From Cohnella endophytica (lineage in GTDB: Bacteria; Bacillota; Bacilli; Paenibacillales; Paenibacillaceae): a DNA stretch of 64,000 bases. Numbering within the stretch: the first letter of the stretch is position 1; each line of letters opens with the position of its first letter. The stretch covers positions 124,001 through 188,000 of the forward strand of contig NZ_RBZM01000006.1 in the NCBI RefSeq assembly GCF_003628305.1, given 5' to 3'. Positions 53,935 to 63,077 of the stretch are shown in pieces. The notes under the pieces were generated by a model. The model saw nothing but the letters and a program-made list of their open reading frames with translations, was not told the DNA's origin and searched no databases. The translations under genes and the position numbers were made by a program.

Positions 53935-55020
53935 GTGTACCGAATATTCTCGACGATCGCGGCGCTCGCGATGCTATTCGCGGCCGTCTTGCTGGCGACT
54001 TCCTGCCAAGCCCGGTCGGCCAAACCTTACGAGCTGATCTACTCGATGGATAAAGAGAAGGGGCAGCCCACCGGGCAAGCGCAACCGCAACCGTCCGAGA
54101 CGAGCGGACCGGCAAAGAAATTCAAGATCGCGTTCGTGCCCAAAGGCACGGAGCTGAACGATTATTTCGCGTACGCGGTCGAGGGAGCGCAGGAGGCCGG
54201 GCGAAGTCTCGGCGTAGACGTTATCGTCGCCGGCTCCAAAACGGCGGACGCCGACCTGCAGATCGAGAGCTTGAAGAAGCTAATCGCGGATAAGGTCGAT
54301 CTCATCGCGATCTCGGCCAACGATCCGGTTAAGCTCGTGCCCGTGCTGCGCGAGGCGATGAACCAGGGCATCAAGGTGATTACGTGGGACGCGGATACGG
54401 AACCGGAGGGCCGAACCTTTTTCGTGAACATGGTCGATCCGGAAGTGCTCGGAAGGCATCTGCTCGATACGCTGGCGCTCGCGATGGGCGAGAAGGGCAA
54501 CTATGCGATCATGACGGGTTCTTTTTCCGCGGCAAACTTGAACGAATGGCTGAAATGGATTCACGTCCAGCAGAAAGAATATTACCCGGACCTCCATCTC
54601 GTCGCGACGGTGGCGAACGACGACGACAAAGAGAAGGCATACGACGTCGCCAAGCAACTTCTAACCGACTATCCGTCCCTTGACGGAATACTCGGCAACT
54701 CCTCAGTGGGCCCTCCTGGAGCGGCCAAAGCGGTGCGGGAAGCGGGCAAAGCCGGCAAAGTAAAAGTAGTCGGCCTGTCGAATCCGAACCTGATGCGTCC
54801 ATTCCTGCACGACGGCTCCGCGCAGATCGCGACGCTATGGAGTCCGAAGAAGCTCGGCTATTTGACGATCGTGCTCGCGATCGATTATTTGAACGGCCGA
54901 AAGCCGGCCGATGGTCAGGAAGTCGAAGGCGTAGGGAACATTCGGGTGAACGGGGACATGGTCATTATGGGCGAGCCGCTTGATTTTACGCCGGATAACG
55001 TAGATCAATATGATTTTTAG
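53935..55020 (+). CDS. ABC sugar importer substrate-binding lipoprotein (RbsB/RhaS type)
   Basis: A protein of 361 residues. Lipoprotein signal with lipobox LATSC (Cys24), a Gln/Pro/Thr-rich tether, then a type-I periplasmic binding fold as in ribose, rhamnose and AI-2 binders (IAFVPKGTELNDYFAYAVEG, AIMTGSFSAANLNEW, LDGILGNSSVGPPGAAKAV). It should deliver sugar to the RbsA/RbsC-type importer at 60505-64000. It may also present sugar to the YesM-type kinase encoded next. The start is GTG at 53935 after GGGGGAG. Confidence 0.88.
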   Translation: MYRIFSTIAALAMLFAAVLLATSCQARSAKPYELIYSMDKEKGQPTGQAQPQPSETSGPAKKFKIAFVPKGTELNDYFAYAVEGAQEAGRSLGVDVIVAGSKTADADLQIESLKKLIADKVDLIAISANDPVKLVPVLREAMNQGIKVITWDADTEPEGRTFFVNMVDPEVLGRHLLDTLALAMGEKGNYAIMTGSFSAANLNEWLKWIHVQQKEYYPDLHLVATVANDDDKEKAYDVAKQLLTDYPSLDGILGNSSVGPPGAAKAVREAGKAGKVKVVGLSNPNLMRPFLHDGSAQIATLWSPKKLGYLTIVLAIDYLNGRKPADGQEVEGVGNIRVNGDMVIMGEPLDFTPDNVDQYDF

Positions 55021-56848
55021 AAGATGGCGCGGACTGAAGTTCCGCAATTATCCGCTCGTATATAAATTGATCGTCACTTATATTCTGCTTACGGTCGTTC
55101 CAATGTCGCTGCTCGTCTACGTGTCGTACACCCAGTATGCGCGATCCGTCGAGGAACAAATCGGCGAATACATGCCCAAGTTCCTTTACCAGGCAAACGC
55201 GGACATCGAAAAGCATATTCAGGAGCTGACGACCCTTCCGGAGATTTTGTTCAACTCGGAAAATATTTTAAGCATCTTAAGACGGACGTCGTACGAGAAA
55301 AGGTCGGATTTGAACAAAGACCAGTACAACATGAACAGTTACTTGGCCCGGACGTATACGAACGGGAGGAACGCCGACGTACTCGGCGTGTTCGTCGTCT
55401 CGAACGACCGGGTGTTCTACAGTTCCAAAGCCGGCTTCAAAGAACCGAATTGGACGCAAACGATCGGCGAATACGCCGTTCCAAACCGGGACCCGAGCGG
55501 GAAGTCTAGCATTCTGCTGCCTGCGGACGTGAAGCTGCATTTCGATACGGATACTCCGTACGTGTTCATCCGCAAGCCGATCAACGACGACGACAATCGT
55601 AAAAGCCTGGGCACGATGCTCATCGCGGTCGATTTGTCGTTCATCGACGACATCGTGCGCAACTTCGAGACGAACGAGCGGGCCGATCTTTGGGTGATGG
55701 ATCCCGCCGGTCGCATCGTATACCATACGGACCGCTCGCTGATCGGCACGGTCGATCGGGAGAAAAACCTATACCCCGTTCTGAACGGAAGCTTCCGCAA
55801 AAGCGTCGAAGGGGAGCCGGCGAAGCTGGTCAGCGTCAACCAGGAAACGAAGATCGGCTGGGTGCTCGTGCACAGCATTCCCTTGCACGATCTGACGCAA
55901 CGGGCTGATTTGATCCGGAATGTGACGATCTTCGTGTTCATAGCGATCGTCATCGCGGCGTCCGCGATCGCCGTCGTCATATCTTACAACATGACTCGTC
56001 CTCTGAAGAAGCTAAGCGGACTGATGAAAACGGTCGAGATGGGCGACCTTCAAGTCGACTTGAAGGTGCAGAGCGGGGACGAAGTCGGCACGCTGGCCCG
56101 CAGCTTCAATTCGATGATCGCCACGATCCGAGAGCTCATTCACAAAAACTATCAGATCGAGATCCGGCAGAAGGAAGCCGAGCTCTACGCGCTTCAGTCG
56201 CAGATCAACCCGCATTTCATGTACAACACGCTGGAGACGATCGGCATGGCCGTAGAGGAAGGGGAAACGGAGCAAGTCGTCGATATGGTGACGCTGCTCG
56301 GACGGATGTTGCGCTTCTCCGTCTCCAACCAGTCCAAATCGGTAACGATCGCGGAGGAAGTACAGCACGTGAGGGACTACTTGACGATCCAGAAATTCCG
56401 TTTCGAAGAGCGGGTGCATTTCGAGATCGTGCAGGTAATGACCGATAAGGACCTGCAATCGTTCTTCACGCCGAAGTTCATTCTGCAGCCGATCGTCGAG
56501 AACGCCATCAAATACGGACTCGAGACCCGAAAGGCGCTCGACATCCATATCGCGGTCAGCGAGGAATTCGGCGCGAAATCGGGCAAGCGGGACATTGTGC
56601 TGCGTATCCGGGACAACGGTCCGGGCATCGAGCCGGAGAGGCTAAGCGAGCTGGAACAATCGCTCAAGAAAATCACTTTCGAAGGACGCGACGCCCATTT
56701 CGGCCTCAACAACGTCAATTCGCGCATCGTCATGATGCACGGAACCGATTACGGCTTGCAATTGCACAGTATCGTCGGCAAAGGTACCGAAGTCATTATC
56801 CGAATTCCGAAAACACGAGGAGAGGAGCTCCCGAATGCAGACGATTAA
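55010..56848 (+). CDS. YesM-type sensor histidine kinase
   Basis: A membrane kinase of 612 residues: TM1 at about 18-40, an extracytoplasmic Cache-like domain to about 290, TM2 at about 305-328, HAMP (MTRPLKKLSGLMKTVEMGDL), His_kinase with His402 in QINPHFMYNTLE, and an HATPase (VENAIKYG, DNGPGI). The ATG at 55010 overlaps the end of the binding-protein gene (11 bp), so the lipoprotein and kinase are translationally coupled and may sense sugar jointly. It is paired with the next regulator gene. Confidence 0.92.
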   Translation: MIFRRWRGLKFRNYPLVYKLIVTYILLTVVPMSLLVYVSYTQYARSVEEQIGEYMPKFLYQANADIEKHIQELTTLPEILFNSENILSILRRTSYEKRSDLNKDQYNMNSYLARTYTNGRNADVLGVFVVSNDRVFYSSKAGFKEPNWTQTIGEYAVPNRDPSGKSSILLPADVKLHFDTDTPYVFIRKPINDDDNRKSLGTMLIAVDLSFIDDIVRNFETNERADLWVMDPAGRIVYHTDRSLIGTVDREKNLYPVLNGSFRKSVEGEPAKLVSVNQETKIGWVLVHSIPLHDLTQRADLIRNVTIFVFIAIVIAASAIAVVISYNMTRPLKKLSGLMKTVEMGDLQVDLKVQSGDEVGTLARSFNSMIATIRELIHKNYQIEIRQKEAELYALQSQINPHFMYNTLETIGMAVEEGETEQVVDMVTLLGRMLRFSVSNQSKSVTIAEEVQHVRDYLTIQKFRFEERVHFEIVQVMTDKDLQSFFTPKFILQPIVENAIKYGLETRKALDIHIAVSEEFGAKSGKRDIVLRIRDNGPGIEPERLSELEQSLKKITFEGRDAHFGLNNVNSRIVMMHGTDYGLQLHSIVGKGTEVIIRIPKTRGEELPNADD

Positions 56849-58496
56849 AACGTTGATCGTAGACGACGAAGCCCGCATTCGGCGCGGCATCGAGAGGCTT
56901 GTGCTCTCCTGCGGAGAGGAGTGGGAAGTCGTCGCGACCGCCGGAGACGGCTTGGAAGCACTCGATTGTTTCGCGGCGGCGGACGGCGATATCGACCTGC
57001 TGATCACCGACGTCAAGATGCCCGAGATGGACGGCTTGACCTTGATCAAGGAAGCTAAGAAACAATATTCTTTCTATCCGCTGCTCATTAGCGGGTACGA
57101 CGACTTCACTTACTTGCAGGCGGCGATTCGCGAGGGTGCGGTCGATTATTTGCTAAAGCCTGTCGACCGCGAACAGTTCCGCCAGCGGATGGAGGAGATC
57201 GGCAAGATCGTCGACACAGGCCGGTACCAGAAGCATAAGCAGGGCGAGATGGAGCGCGACGAGAAGAAGCTCGCTCATACGAAGCAGACGCAGACGCTGA
57301 GCTACATCGCTTCTATGGACATCGACGCCAGCACGCTCGGGTACTGGGTGGACGATTTTCCGAAGGGTTCGTATCTTCTGTTCGACGTACGACTGGACAC
57401 CCTTCCTGTAAAGTCGCGCAGCTACAGAGCGAACGACTGGAAGGCGTATTATTACGCGATGGAAAATATCGTGGCCGAGCTGCTCGGCGAGTTCGCGACG
57501 GACGGCCGGGGCGGATGGAGCTGGCGCGGCGGAGAGTCGGATTTCTGGCTGCTGCTGCATCTTCCGGTCGAAGGTTTAGAAGGCGGCGCGGATTGGGAAG
57601 AAGCGGCCGACAAGCTCGCTTCCGACATTCGTTCCGCCATCCGGAAGTTTACTCCGTTCACCGTGTCGGTCGCCTACGGGGATGCGATCGAGGATTTGTA
57701 CTTGCTGCCGGAGGCGAAACGTCAAGCGATCGCGCTGATGAACTACCGTTTCCTTAACGGAGGCAACCGGACATATCGTCCATCCCCAGAGCTCGGCTCC
57801 GGTTCCGCGGCCATGGACAAGGACCTGTCGGCGATCGCCCAGAAACTGAAGCGGGCGGTGGAACAAGGGAGTCCGGAGCAAGCGGAGGAGCAGACGAAGG
57901 CGATGTTCGAACTGCTCGAACGGGCGACCTCGCCTTCGTATTTGCAGGCGGCGGTGCAGAACGCGCTCGTGCTCGTCCACTCGGCCGGCCTGGAAAGCGT
58001 GCCGGGCATCGCCGACGCCGCGCCAATCGAAGACGAGCTGTCGCGGGTCGCGAGAGCGACGAACCTGCACGAGCTGAGGATGTGCGTGAAACAGGCGACG
58101 GACAACGTCATCGGCTACATCCGCAAATCCCGCGAAAGCGGCAACGCGAAGCCGGTCGAACAGGCGAAGTCGTGGATCAAGGAACAGCTCGACCAAGAGC
58201 TGACGATCAAACGCATCGCCGATCATGTCTATATGAATCCGACCTACTTCAGCGAAGTGTTCAAGCTGCAGACGGGCGAGACGGTTCTCGATTACGTGAC
58301 CCGACAACGAATGGCGCTCGCGAAGGAGCTTCTGGGCGATCCGAGGTTAAAACTGCAGGAAGTGTCCGGCAAGGTCGGCTACCAGGACGTCAAATATTTC
58401 GGCAAACTGTTCAAGCAATGGACGGGGCAGACCCCGTCGAAGTACAGGGAGAGAACGCATGGGGGAGGAGAATCGTCGAATGGCAATGAGCAATAA
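56835..58496 (+). CDS. YesN-type response regulator with AraC DNA-binding domain
   Basis: A protein of 553 residues: a receiver domain with Asp59 in LLITDVKMP and Lys in YLLKPVD, a long central region (about 150-430) typical of large YesN proteins, and a C-terminal AraC double HTH (about 445-545: YMNPTYFSEVFKLQTG, VGYQDVKYFGKLFKQWTG). It overlaps the kinase gene by 14 bp. It probably activates the isomerase and transporter genes. Confidence 0.92.
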   Translation: MQTIKTLIVDDEARIRRGIERLVLSCGEEWEVVATAGDGLEALDCFAAADGDIDLLITDVKMPEMDGLTLIKEAKKQYSFYPLLISGYDDFTYLQAAIREGAVDYLLKPVDREQFRQRMEEIGKIVDTGRYQKHKQGEMERDEKKLAHTKQTQTLSYIASMDIDASTLGYWVDDFPKGSYLLFDVRLDTLPVKSRSYRANDWKAYYYAMENIVAELLGEFATDGRGGWSWRGGESDFWLLLHLPVEGLEGGADWEEAADKLASDIRSAIRKFTPFTVSVAYGDAIEDLYLLPEAKRQAIALMNYRFLNGGNRTYRPSPELGSGSAAMDKDLSAIAQKLKRAVEQGSPEQAEEQTKAMFELLERATSPSYLQAAVQNALVLVHSAGLESVPGIADAAPIEDELSRVARATNLHELRMCVKQATDNVIGYIRKSRESGNAKPVEQAKSWIKEQLDQELTIKRIADHVYMNPTYFSEVFKLQTGETVLDYVTRQRMALAKELLGDPRLKLQEVSGKVGYQDVKYFGKLFKQWTGQTPSKYRERTHGGGESSNGNEQ

Positions 58497-58806
58497 GTTC
58501 GCATGGACGTGGAAGATCAAAGAAGAATGTCTCGAGGAATACGTCGCGCTGCATCTCGCCCCTTGGCCGGAGATCATGTCGGAGCATTCGCGGGCGGGCA
58601 TCCGGAATTATTCGATTTTCCAGAACGGGAACCAGTTTTTCTATTGTTTCGAATGCGATGACGTCGAAGCCGCGTTCAGGATCATCGACGGGAGCGAAGC
58701 TTGCAACCGCTGGAACGCGATCACCTCGAAGATGGTCGAAGGCTCGTTCGACTTCGCCGACGCGGAACCGATCAAACCGATGCGCGAAGTATTTTACTTG
58801 AAGTGA
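58480..58806 (+). CDS. rhaM: L-rhamnose mutarotase
   Basis: A protein of 108 residues, the size of E. coli RhaM (YiiL). A ferredoxin-like alpha/beta barrel subunit with the family segment ALHLAPWPEIM, which holds the conserved His near residue 25, and CFECDDVEAAFR, then NRWNAI. It interconverts alpha and beta anomers of L-rhamnose. Start at 58480, 9 nt after GGGGGAGGAG and 17 bp inside the regulator gene; the ATG at 58459 contains the RBS. It is the best indication that this cluster handles L-rhamnose or a stereochemically similar sugar. Confidence 0.9.
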   Translation: MAMSNKFAWTWKIKEECLEEYVALHLAPWPEIMSEHSRAGIRNYSIFQNGNQFFYCFECDDVEAAFRIIDGSEACNRWNAITSKMVEGSFDFADAEPIKPMREVFYLK

Positions 58807-58814
58807 GTGAAGAT

Positions 58815-58856
58815 AGGAGTTCCTCTCCGGCGAAGGCCGAGGAGGGACTCCTTTTA
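58815..58856 (+). terminator. Terminator after the mutarotase gene
   Basis: AGGAGT-CCTC-CGGC pairs with GCCG-GAGG-ACTCCT with small internal mismatches over GAAG, followed by TTTT. Confidence 0.85.
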
Positions 58857-58880
58857 TAGTCGGCGTGACGAATAAAATAA

Positions 58881-58901
58881 AGCCGCCTGATTTAGGCGGC
58901 T
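58881..58901 (-). terminator. Terminator of the zinc-ribbon gene
   Basis: AGCCGCCT pairs with AGGCGGCT over a 5-nt loop; read leftward TTTATTTTATT follows. Confidence 0.85.
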
Positions 58902-58907
58902 AAAATC

Positions 58908-60134
58908 TTAATGCAGAGGTTTTTCCTTATATTCTTCTAGCCAGTAGTCGTAATATTCGTTTTCCCATTTCGTACCGTCATAATAATCCACTTCTTTTAC
59001 GCAAGAAAGCACTGTTTTTATTCCATGCGATTCGTCAAGAGACCACCCATTATTTTTTCCGAACGTTCCGTTCGGGACGATATTTACATTTTCCGCGTTA
59101 CCGTCAAATTCAAAATTAGCGTTCGAAAAACTGAATTGAGTTTTGATTTTTAAGGGCAGACCGTTGGAATCGTACGCTAAACTTGCGACAATCATATTTT
59201 TTACAGTTTTTCCGAACTGGTTCTTTACGATCACCTGTATCATGTCAGGATACAAAGCTTTGTAATCCGCGCTTTGGACAATAATTCCGGCCTTCTCCAC
59301 GACAACCTCTTGGTGCTCTTTCGCTTTTTGTAGTTTTATTGTTCTTTCTACTGCTTTCTTTTCTTCGTTTTTCTTATCGTAAACTGCTTTCTTCGCAACT
59401 AGGTCATAGTCATCCGGAATAATGCTCAATGCTTCGTTAATAGACATTAGGGCTTCTTCGAATTGTTCTTCCGACGCTTTTTTCTCAGCATCGTTGATTA
59501 ATGTCGTTTTATAATCTGTCGAAGCTTGGCTAATTAATGTTTGAGCATTCGTGTAGTTGGAATCGCTTTTGATAACTTTTTTAAATTCGTGCAGGGCGTC
59601 CGCGAAACGATCGTTCTTCAAAAATTCGTTACCGTTTTTAAATGCAATTCTAGAATCGTTAAGGTTGTTTACTTCCCTTTGGGATTCGCTAACCTTCGCG
59701 GATAATAGATTTGTTTTGCTAATGGTTTCTAACCTGTTTTTGGCGAAAAGATAATCGATTTTCCCTTCGGCAAAATCTTCTGCTATTTTCTCGATATCCG
59801 AGTTGAGGAAGGCTTCAATATCGGATTCTTTATCTAAATCGCCTTTGATCTCCTTATTGTAAACAAGAATAGCGTCTTCGTACTTGCTATCCCCGATTGC
59901 ATCCTTAAATACTTTTACGGGAGTAGCTCTTATTGAGTCTATCCAAAAAATGCCGGCAATCACGATCGCTATTACGGATAGGCTTGTCGTGATATACCAT
60001 TTTGCTTTCTTAGTTAAAAATTCCCCCCTCGGCTTTACGCCAATCTTATTCCCGCACTTATTACAAAAGACACTTTCTTCGCTCAATTCATTTCCACACC
60101 TAGCGCATTTTATCAACTTTTTCAGCGTCTCCAT
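58908..60134 (-). CDS. Zinc-ribbon, single-TM, TPR-like protein with DUF5780-like C-terminus
   Basis: A protein of 408 residues. N-terminal zinc ribbon with two CxxC pairs (CARCGNEL and CNKCGNKI, residues 10-31), a TM helix at about 48-66, then an extracytoplasmic helical region with TPR-like repeats (about 165-245, ALHEFKKVIKSDSNY and EALMSINEALSIIPDDY) and a C-terminal beta domain resembling DUF5780 (about 280-400). Function unknown; a possible membrane sensor or accessory protein. It is AT-rich, on the opposite strand, and bounded by terminators inside a sugar operon, which suggests later insertion. RBS GGAGAAGA. Confidence 0.7.
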   Translation of the reverse strand: METLKKLIKCARCGNELSEESVFCNKCGNKIGVKPRGEFLTKKAKWYITTSLSVIAIVIAGIFWIDSIRATPVKVFKDAIGDSKYEDAILVYNKEIKGDLDKESDIEAFLNSDIEKIAEDFAEGKIDYLFAKNRLETISKTNLLSAKVSESQREVNNLNDSRIAFKNGNEFLKNDRFADALHEFKKVIKSDSNYTNAQTLISQASTDYKTTLINDAEKKASEEQFEEALMSINEALSIIPDDYDLVAKKAVYDKKNEEKKAVERTIKLQKAKEHQEVVVEKAGIIVQSADYKALYPDMIQVIVKNQFGKTVKNMIVASLAYDSNGLPLKIKTQFSFSNANFEFDGNAENVNIVPNGTFGKNNGWSLDESHGIKTVLSCVKEVDYYDGTKWENEYYDYWLEEYKEKPLH

Positions 60135-60504
60135 TCTTCTCCGAATTTCATATGTCTCTTTATAGGATTCTATGACTATCAGATCATATAACTAGTACAA
60201 ATGGCACTCTGAATATATCACGGCCCCCTAAATGTTGGCAATATTCGAGGTTGTGGGTGAGTGAGTTGCCTGCGACTTACTTTTTGTTACTCGCTGCTCC
60301 ATCGCCCTCTCTCTCTCTCTCTCTAGATGACTCCCTTTTCCTTCCAAGCTTTAACGGATTTATTAACCAGCATTAATTCCGCCGCATCATCCGAAGGCTC
60401 TCCCCCCAACCCGACATCTGTCTCCTATGGACGCCGACCGATCGCCTGTATCGTTAGGTTATGAGATTCAGACACCTAGAAATAGACAAGGAGGAGAACG
60501 AGCG
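60135..60504. other. Intergenic region upstream of the ABC ATPase gene, with (CT)9 run
   Basis: It must hold the promoter of the importer genes because terminators separate them from the upstream operon, but I see no confident -35/-10 pair. A (CT)9 microsatellite lies at 60307-60324. A frame open from 60427 reaches the ATPase gene but starts before the RBS and is not the start. Confidence 0.5.
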
Positions 60505-62040
60505 ATGGCGGAATCCGAATTCGTGCTCGAATTAAAGGGCATCACGAAAATTTTCCCCGGAGTCAAGGCGCTGGACGACGTCTATTTCAAGCTGAAGCGC
60601 GGCGAGATTCATGCCTTGATGGGAGAGAACGGCGCGGGAAAATCGACCTTCATCAAGGTCATTACCGGCGTGCATTCCCCCGAGGAAGGCGAGATGTACC
60701 TGAACGGGCAGAAAGTGGCGTTCACCCACCCGACAGACGCGCAGAAAGCGGGAATCGCGGCGATCTACCAACATGTCACCAACTATCCTGACCTTAGCGT
60801 CACGGAAAATATATTCATGGGCCACGAGAAAGTGCAACGCGGTACGGGTCGGATCAAGTGGAGCGCGATGCATCAGGAAGCGGGGCGGCTCTTGAAGGAG
60901 CTCGGCGCGAGCTTCAGCCCGAAGACGCTGATGGGCGCGCTGAGCGTTGCCGAGCAACAGATCGTCGAGATCGCCAAGGCATTGTCCGTGGACGCCAAGA
61001 TCATCATCATGGACGAGCCGACTGCGGCGCTTACGAAGAACGAGAGCGAAGAACTATACCGGATCGCGGAACGGCTTCGCGACAACGGCGCTTCGATCAT
61101 ATTTATTTCCCACCGCTTCGAAGATATGTATCGGCTGGCGAGCAAAGTGACCGTATTCCGCGATTCGAAATATATCGGCACGTGGAACGTTGACGAGATT
61201 TCGAATGCCGATCTGATCGTGGCGATGGTCGGACGGGAAATCTCGCAGCTATTTCCGAAGAAGGAAGCGCAACTCGGCGAGGAACTGCTTCGCGTCGAAG
61301 GGCTTGGCAAGACGGGATACTTCGGAGATATCGGCTTTACGCTAAGGCGTGGCGAGATTCTCGGCTTGACCGGGCTCGTCGGAGCGGGCCGAACGGAAGT
61401 GTGCCAGACGCTCGTCGGCGTCGAGAAGTACGACAAGGGCAAGGTAATCTACAAGGGCAAGGAACTAAAGATCCGCGGCCCGCGGGAGGCACTACAACAA
61501 GGCATCGGCTACTTGCCGGAAGATCGCCAGAAGCAAGGTCTCGTCCTGCAATGGGAAATCGGACGCAATATTACGCTGCCGACGCTTGAGAACTATACGC
61601 GCAACGGAGCGATCAATACGCGCAAAGAACTTGAGATCGCCAAACGGCTCGCGGAGAAAGTAAGCGTCAAAGCGAAAAGCGTGTTCGATCTCGTCAGTTC
61701 GCTGTCGGGAGGCAATCAGCAGAAAGTCGTATTCGCAAAGTTGCTGGCTTCCGAGCTCGATGTGCTCATTCTCGACGAACCGACCAAAGGCGTCGACGTC
61801 GGGGCGAAGTCGGCGATCTACGAGATGATAAGCGATCTCGCCGTGGCGGGATACGGCATTATCCTCGTCTCGTCGGAGATGCCGGAAATTATCGGCATGT
61901 GCGATCGGGTCGCGGTCATGCGCGAAGGCCGGATCACGGCAACGCTCGATCGTAACGGTTTGACGCAAGAAGCGATCCTGCAGGCGTCTATGGACGATTC
62001 GGGATCGCGAGATCACGCAGCAAGGGGGACTGGAGCATGA
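60505..62040 (+). CDS. ABC sugar importer ATPase (RbsA type, two nucleotide-binding domains)
   Basis: A protein of 511 residues. NBD1: Walker A GENGAGKST, an ABC signature (LSVAEQQIVEIAKAL) and Walker B IIIMDEPTAAL. NBD2 has the degenerate Walker A GLVGAGRTE usual in RbsA-type proteins, the signature SLSGGNQQKV and Walker B VLILDEPTKGVD. It energises pentose or deoxyhexose import with the two following permeases and the binding protein at 53935. Start at 60505, 8 nt after AAGGAGGAG. It overlaps the permease gene by 4 bp (ATGA). Confidence 0.93.
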   Translation: MAESEFVLELKGITKIFPGVKALDDVYFKLKRGEIHALMGENGAGKSTFIKVITGVHSPEEGEMYLNGQKVAFTHPTDAQKAGIAAIYQHVTNYPDLSVTENIFMGHEKVQRGTGRIKWSAMHQEAGRLLKELGASFSPKTLMGALSVAEQQIVEIAKALSVDAKIIIMDEPTAALTKNESEELYRIAERLRDNGASIIFISHRFEDMYRLASKVTVFRDSKYIGTWNVDEISNADLIVAMVGREISQLFPKKEAQLGEELLRVEGLGKTGYFGDIGFTLRRGEILGLTGLVGAGRTEVCQTLVGVEKYDKGKVIYKGKELKIRGPREALQQGIGYLPEDRQKQGLVLQWEIGRNITLPTLENYTRNGAINTRKELEIAKRLAEKVSVKAKSVFDLVSSLSGGNQQKVVFAKLLASELDVLILDEPTKGVDVGAKSAIYEMISDLAVAGYGIILVSSEMPEIIGMCDRVAVMREGRITATLDRNGLTQEAILQASMDDSGSRDHAARGTGA

Positions 62041-63074
62041 GCGCGAACGTGCAATCGGCTAGCCCGACAGAAGGAAAAGCAAGCACCGGGCGTACGATAA
62101 GCGCCTTAATCGCCAAATTCAGAGAACTCGGATTGCTCGCGTTCATCGTCATACTGGCCGTGGGCGTTCAATTTCGTAACCCGAGTTTCCTTACCTGGGA
62201 GAACTTGACCGACATCGCTACGAATACGGCGATTCTAAGCATACTGTCCGTCGGCATGATGCTCGTCATCATTACGAGAGGAATCGACCTGTCCATCGGC
62301 GCGACGCTCGCGTTCGCGGGCATGGTCTCAGCGTTGACCGTTAAGCATAACCCTGGCTTGAATCCTGTCGCCGCGTTATTGATCGGCGTCGGTATCGGCA
62401 TCGGATGCGGGCTTGTCATCGGCTTCCTCGTCTCTTGGGTGAAGATTCTGCCGATCATCGCGACGCTTGGCATCATGAACGTCTTTCGCGGATTTACGTT
62501 CGAAGCAAGCGGCGGCAAATGGGTTAGCGCCCATCAGATGCCGACGAGCTTCAAGTCGATCGCGACCGGTTCTTTTCTAGGCATTAACAATTTGATTCTA
62601 ATCGCTATCGTCATCTATATCGTCGCTTATTATTTCGTCAGTCATACCCGGACCGGGCGCCGGATTTACGCGGTCGGCAGCAATCCGGACTCGGCGGAAG
62701 TGAGCGGCATTCGCACCGGCCGCATTCTGTTGCTCGTGTACACGATCATGGGCGGCTTAGCCGGATTGGCTGGCGTACTGTGGGTTTCCAAGTTCGCTTC
62801 CGCGCAAGGGGATACGGCATCCGGTTACGAGCTCAGCGTTATCGCGGCATGCGTGCTCGGCGGCGTAAGCATCGCGGGCGGCGTAGGCAAAATTTCCGGC
62901 ATTCTGCTTGGTTCGATACTGCTCGGCATTCTGAACAACGCTTTGCCGATGATCAACGTGTCCGCGTTCTGGCAAATGTTCATCCAAGGCGCGATCATTC
63001 TCATCGCCGTTCTGGTCAACGCGCTCGTCAAGCGGGGCATCGACCGCAATAACCTGATGAGGAGGAAAATCTAA
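62037..63074 (+). CDS. ABC sugar importer permease 1 (RbsC/RhaP type)
   Basis: A protein of 345 residues with about ten TM helices and the BPD_transp_2 family motifs MMLVIITRGIDLSIGATLAF and YELSVIAACVLGGVSIAGG. It is coupled to the ATPase gene by ATGA overlap. Two different permeases, rather than an RbsC homodimer, are typical of rhamnose and AI-2 importers, which supports the rhamnose assignment. Confidence 0.92.
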   Translation: MSANVQSASPTEGKASTGRTISALIAKFRELGLLAFIVILAVGVQFRNPSFLTWENLTDIATNTAILSILSVGMMLVIITRGIDLSIGATLAFAGMVSALTVKHNPGLNPVAALLIGVGIGIGCGLVIGFLVSWVKILPIIATLGIMNVFRGFTFEASGGKWVSAHQMPTSFKSIATGSFLGINNLILIAIVIYIVAYYFVSHTRTGRRIYAVGSNPDSAEVSGIRTGRILLLVYTIMGGLAGLAGVLWVSKFASAQGDTASGYELSVIAACVLGGVSIAGGVGKISGILLGSILLGILNNALPMINVSAFWQMFIQGAIILIAVLVNALVKRGIDRNNLMRRKI

Positions 63075-63077
63075 GCC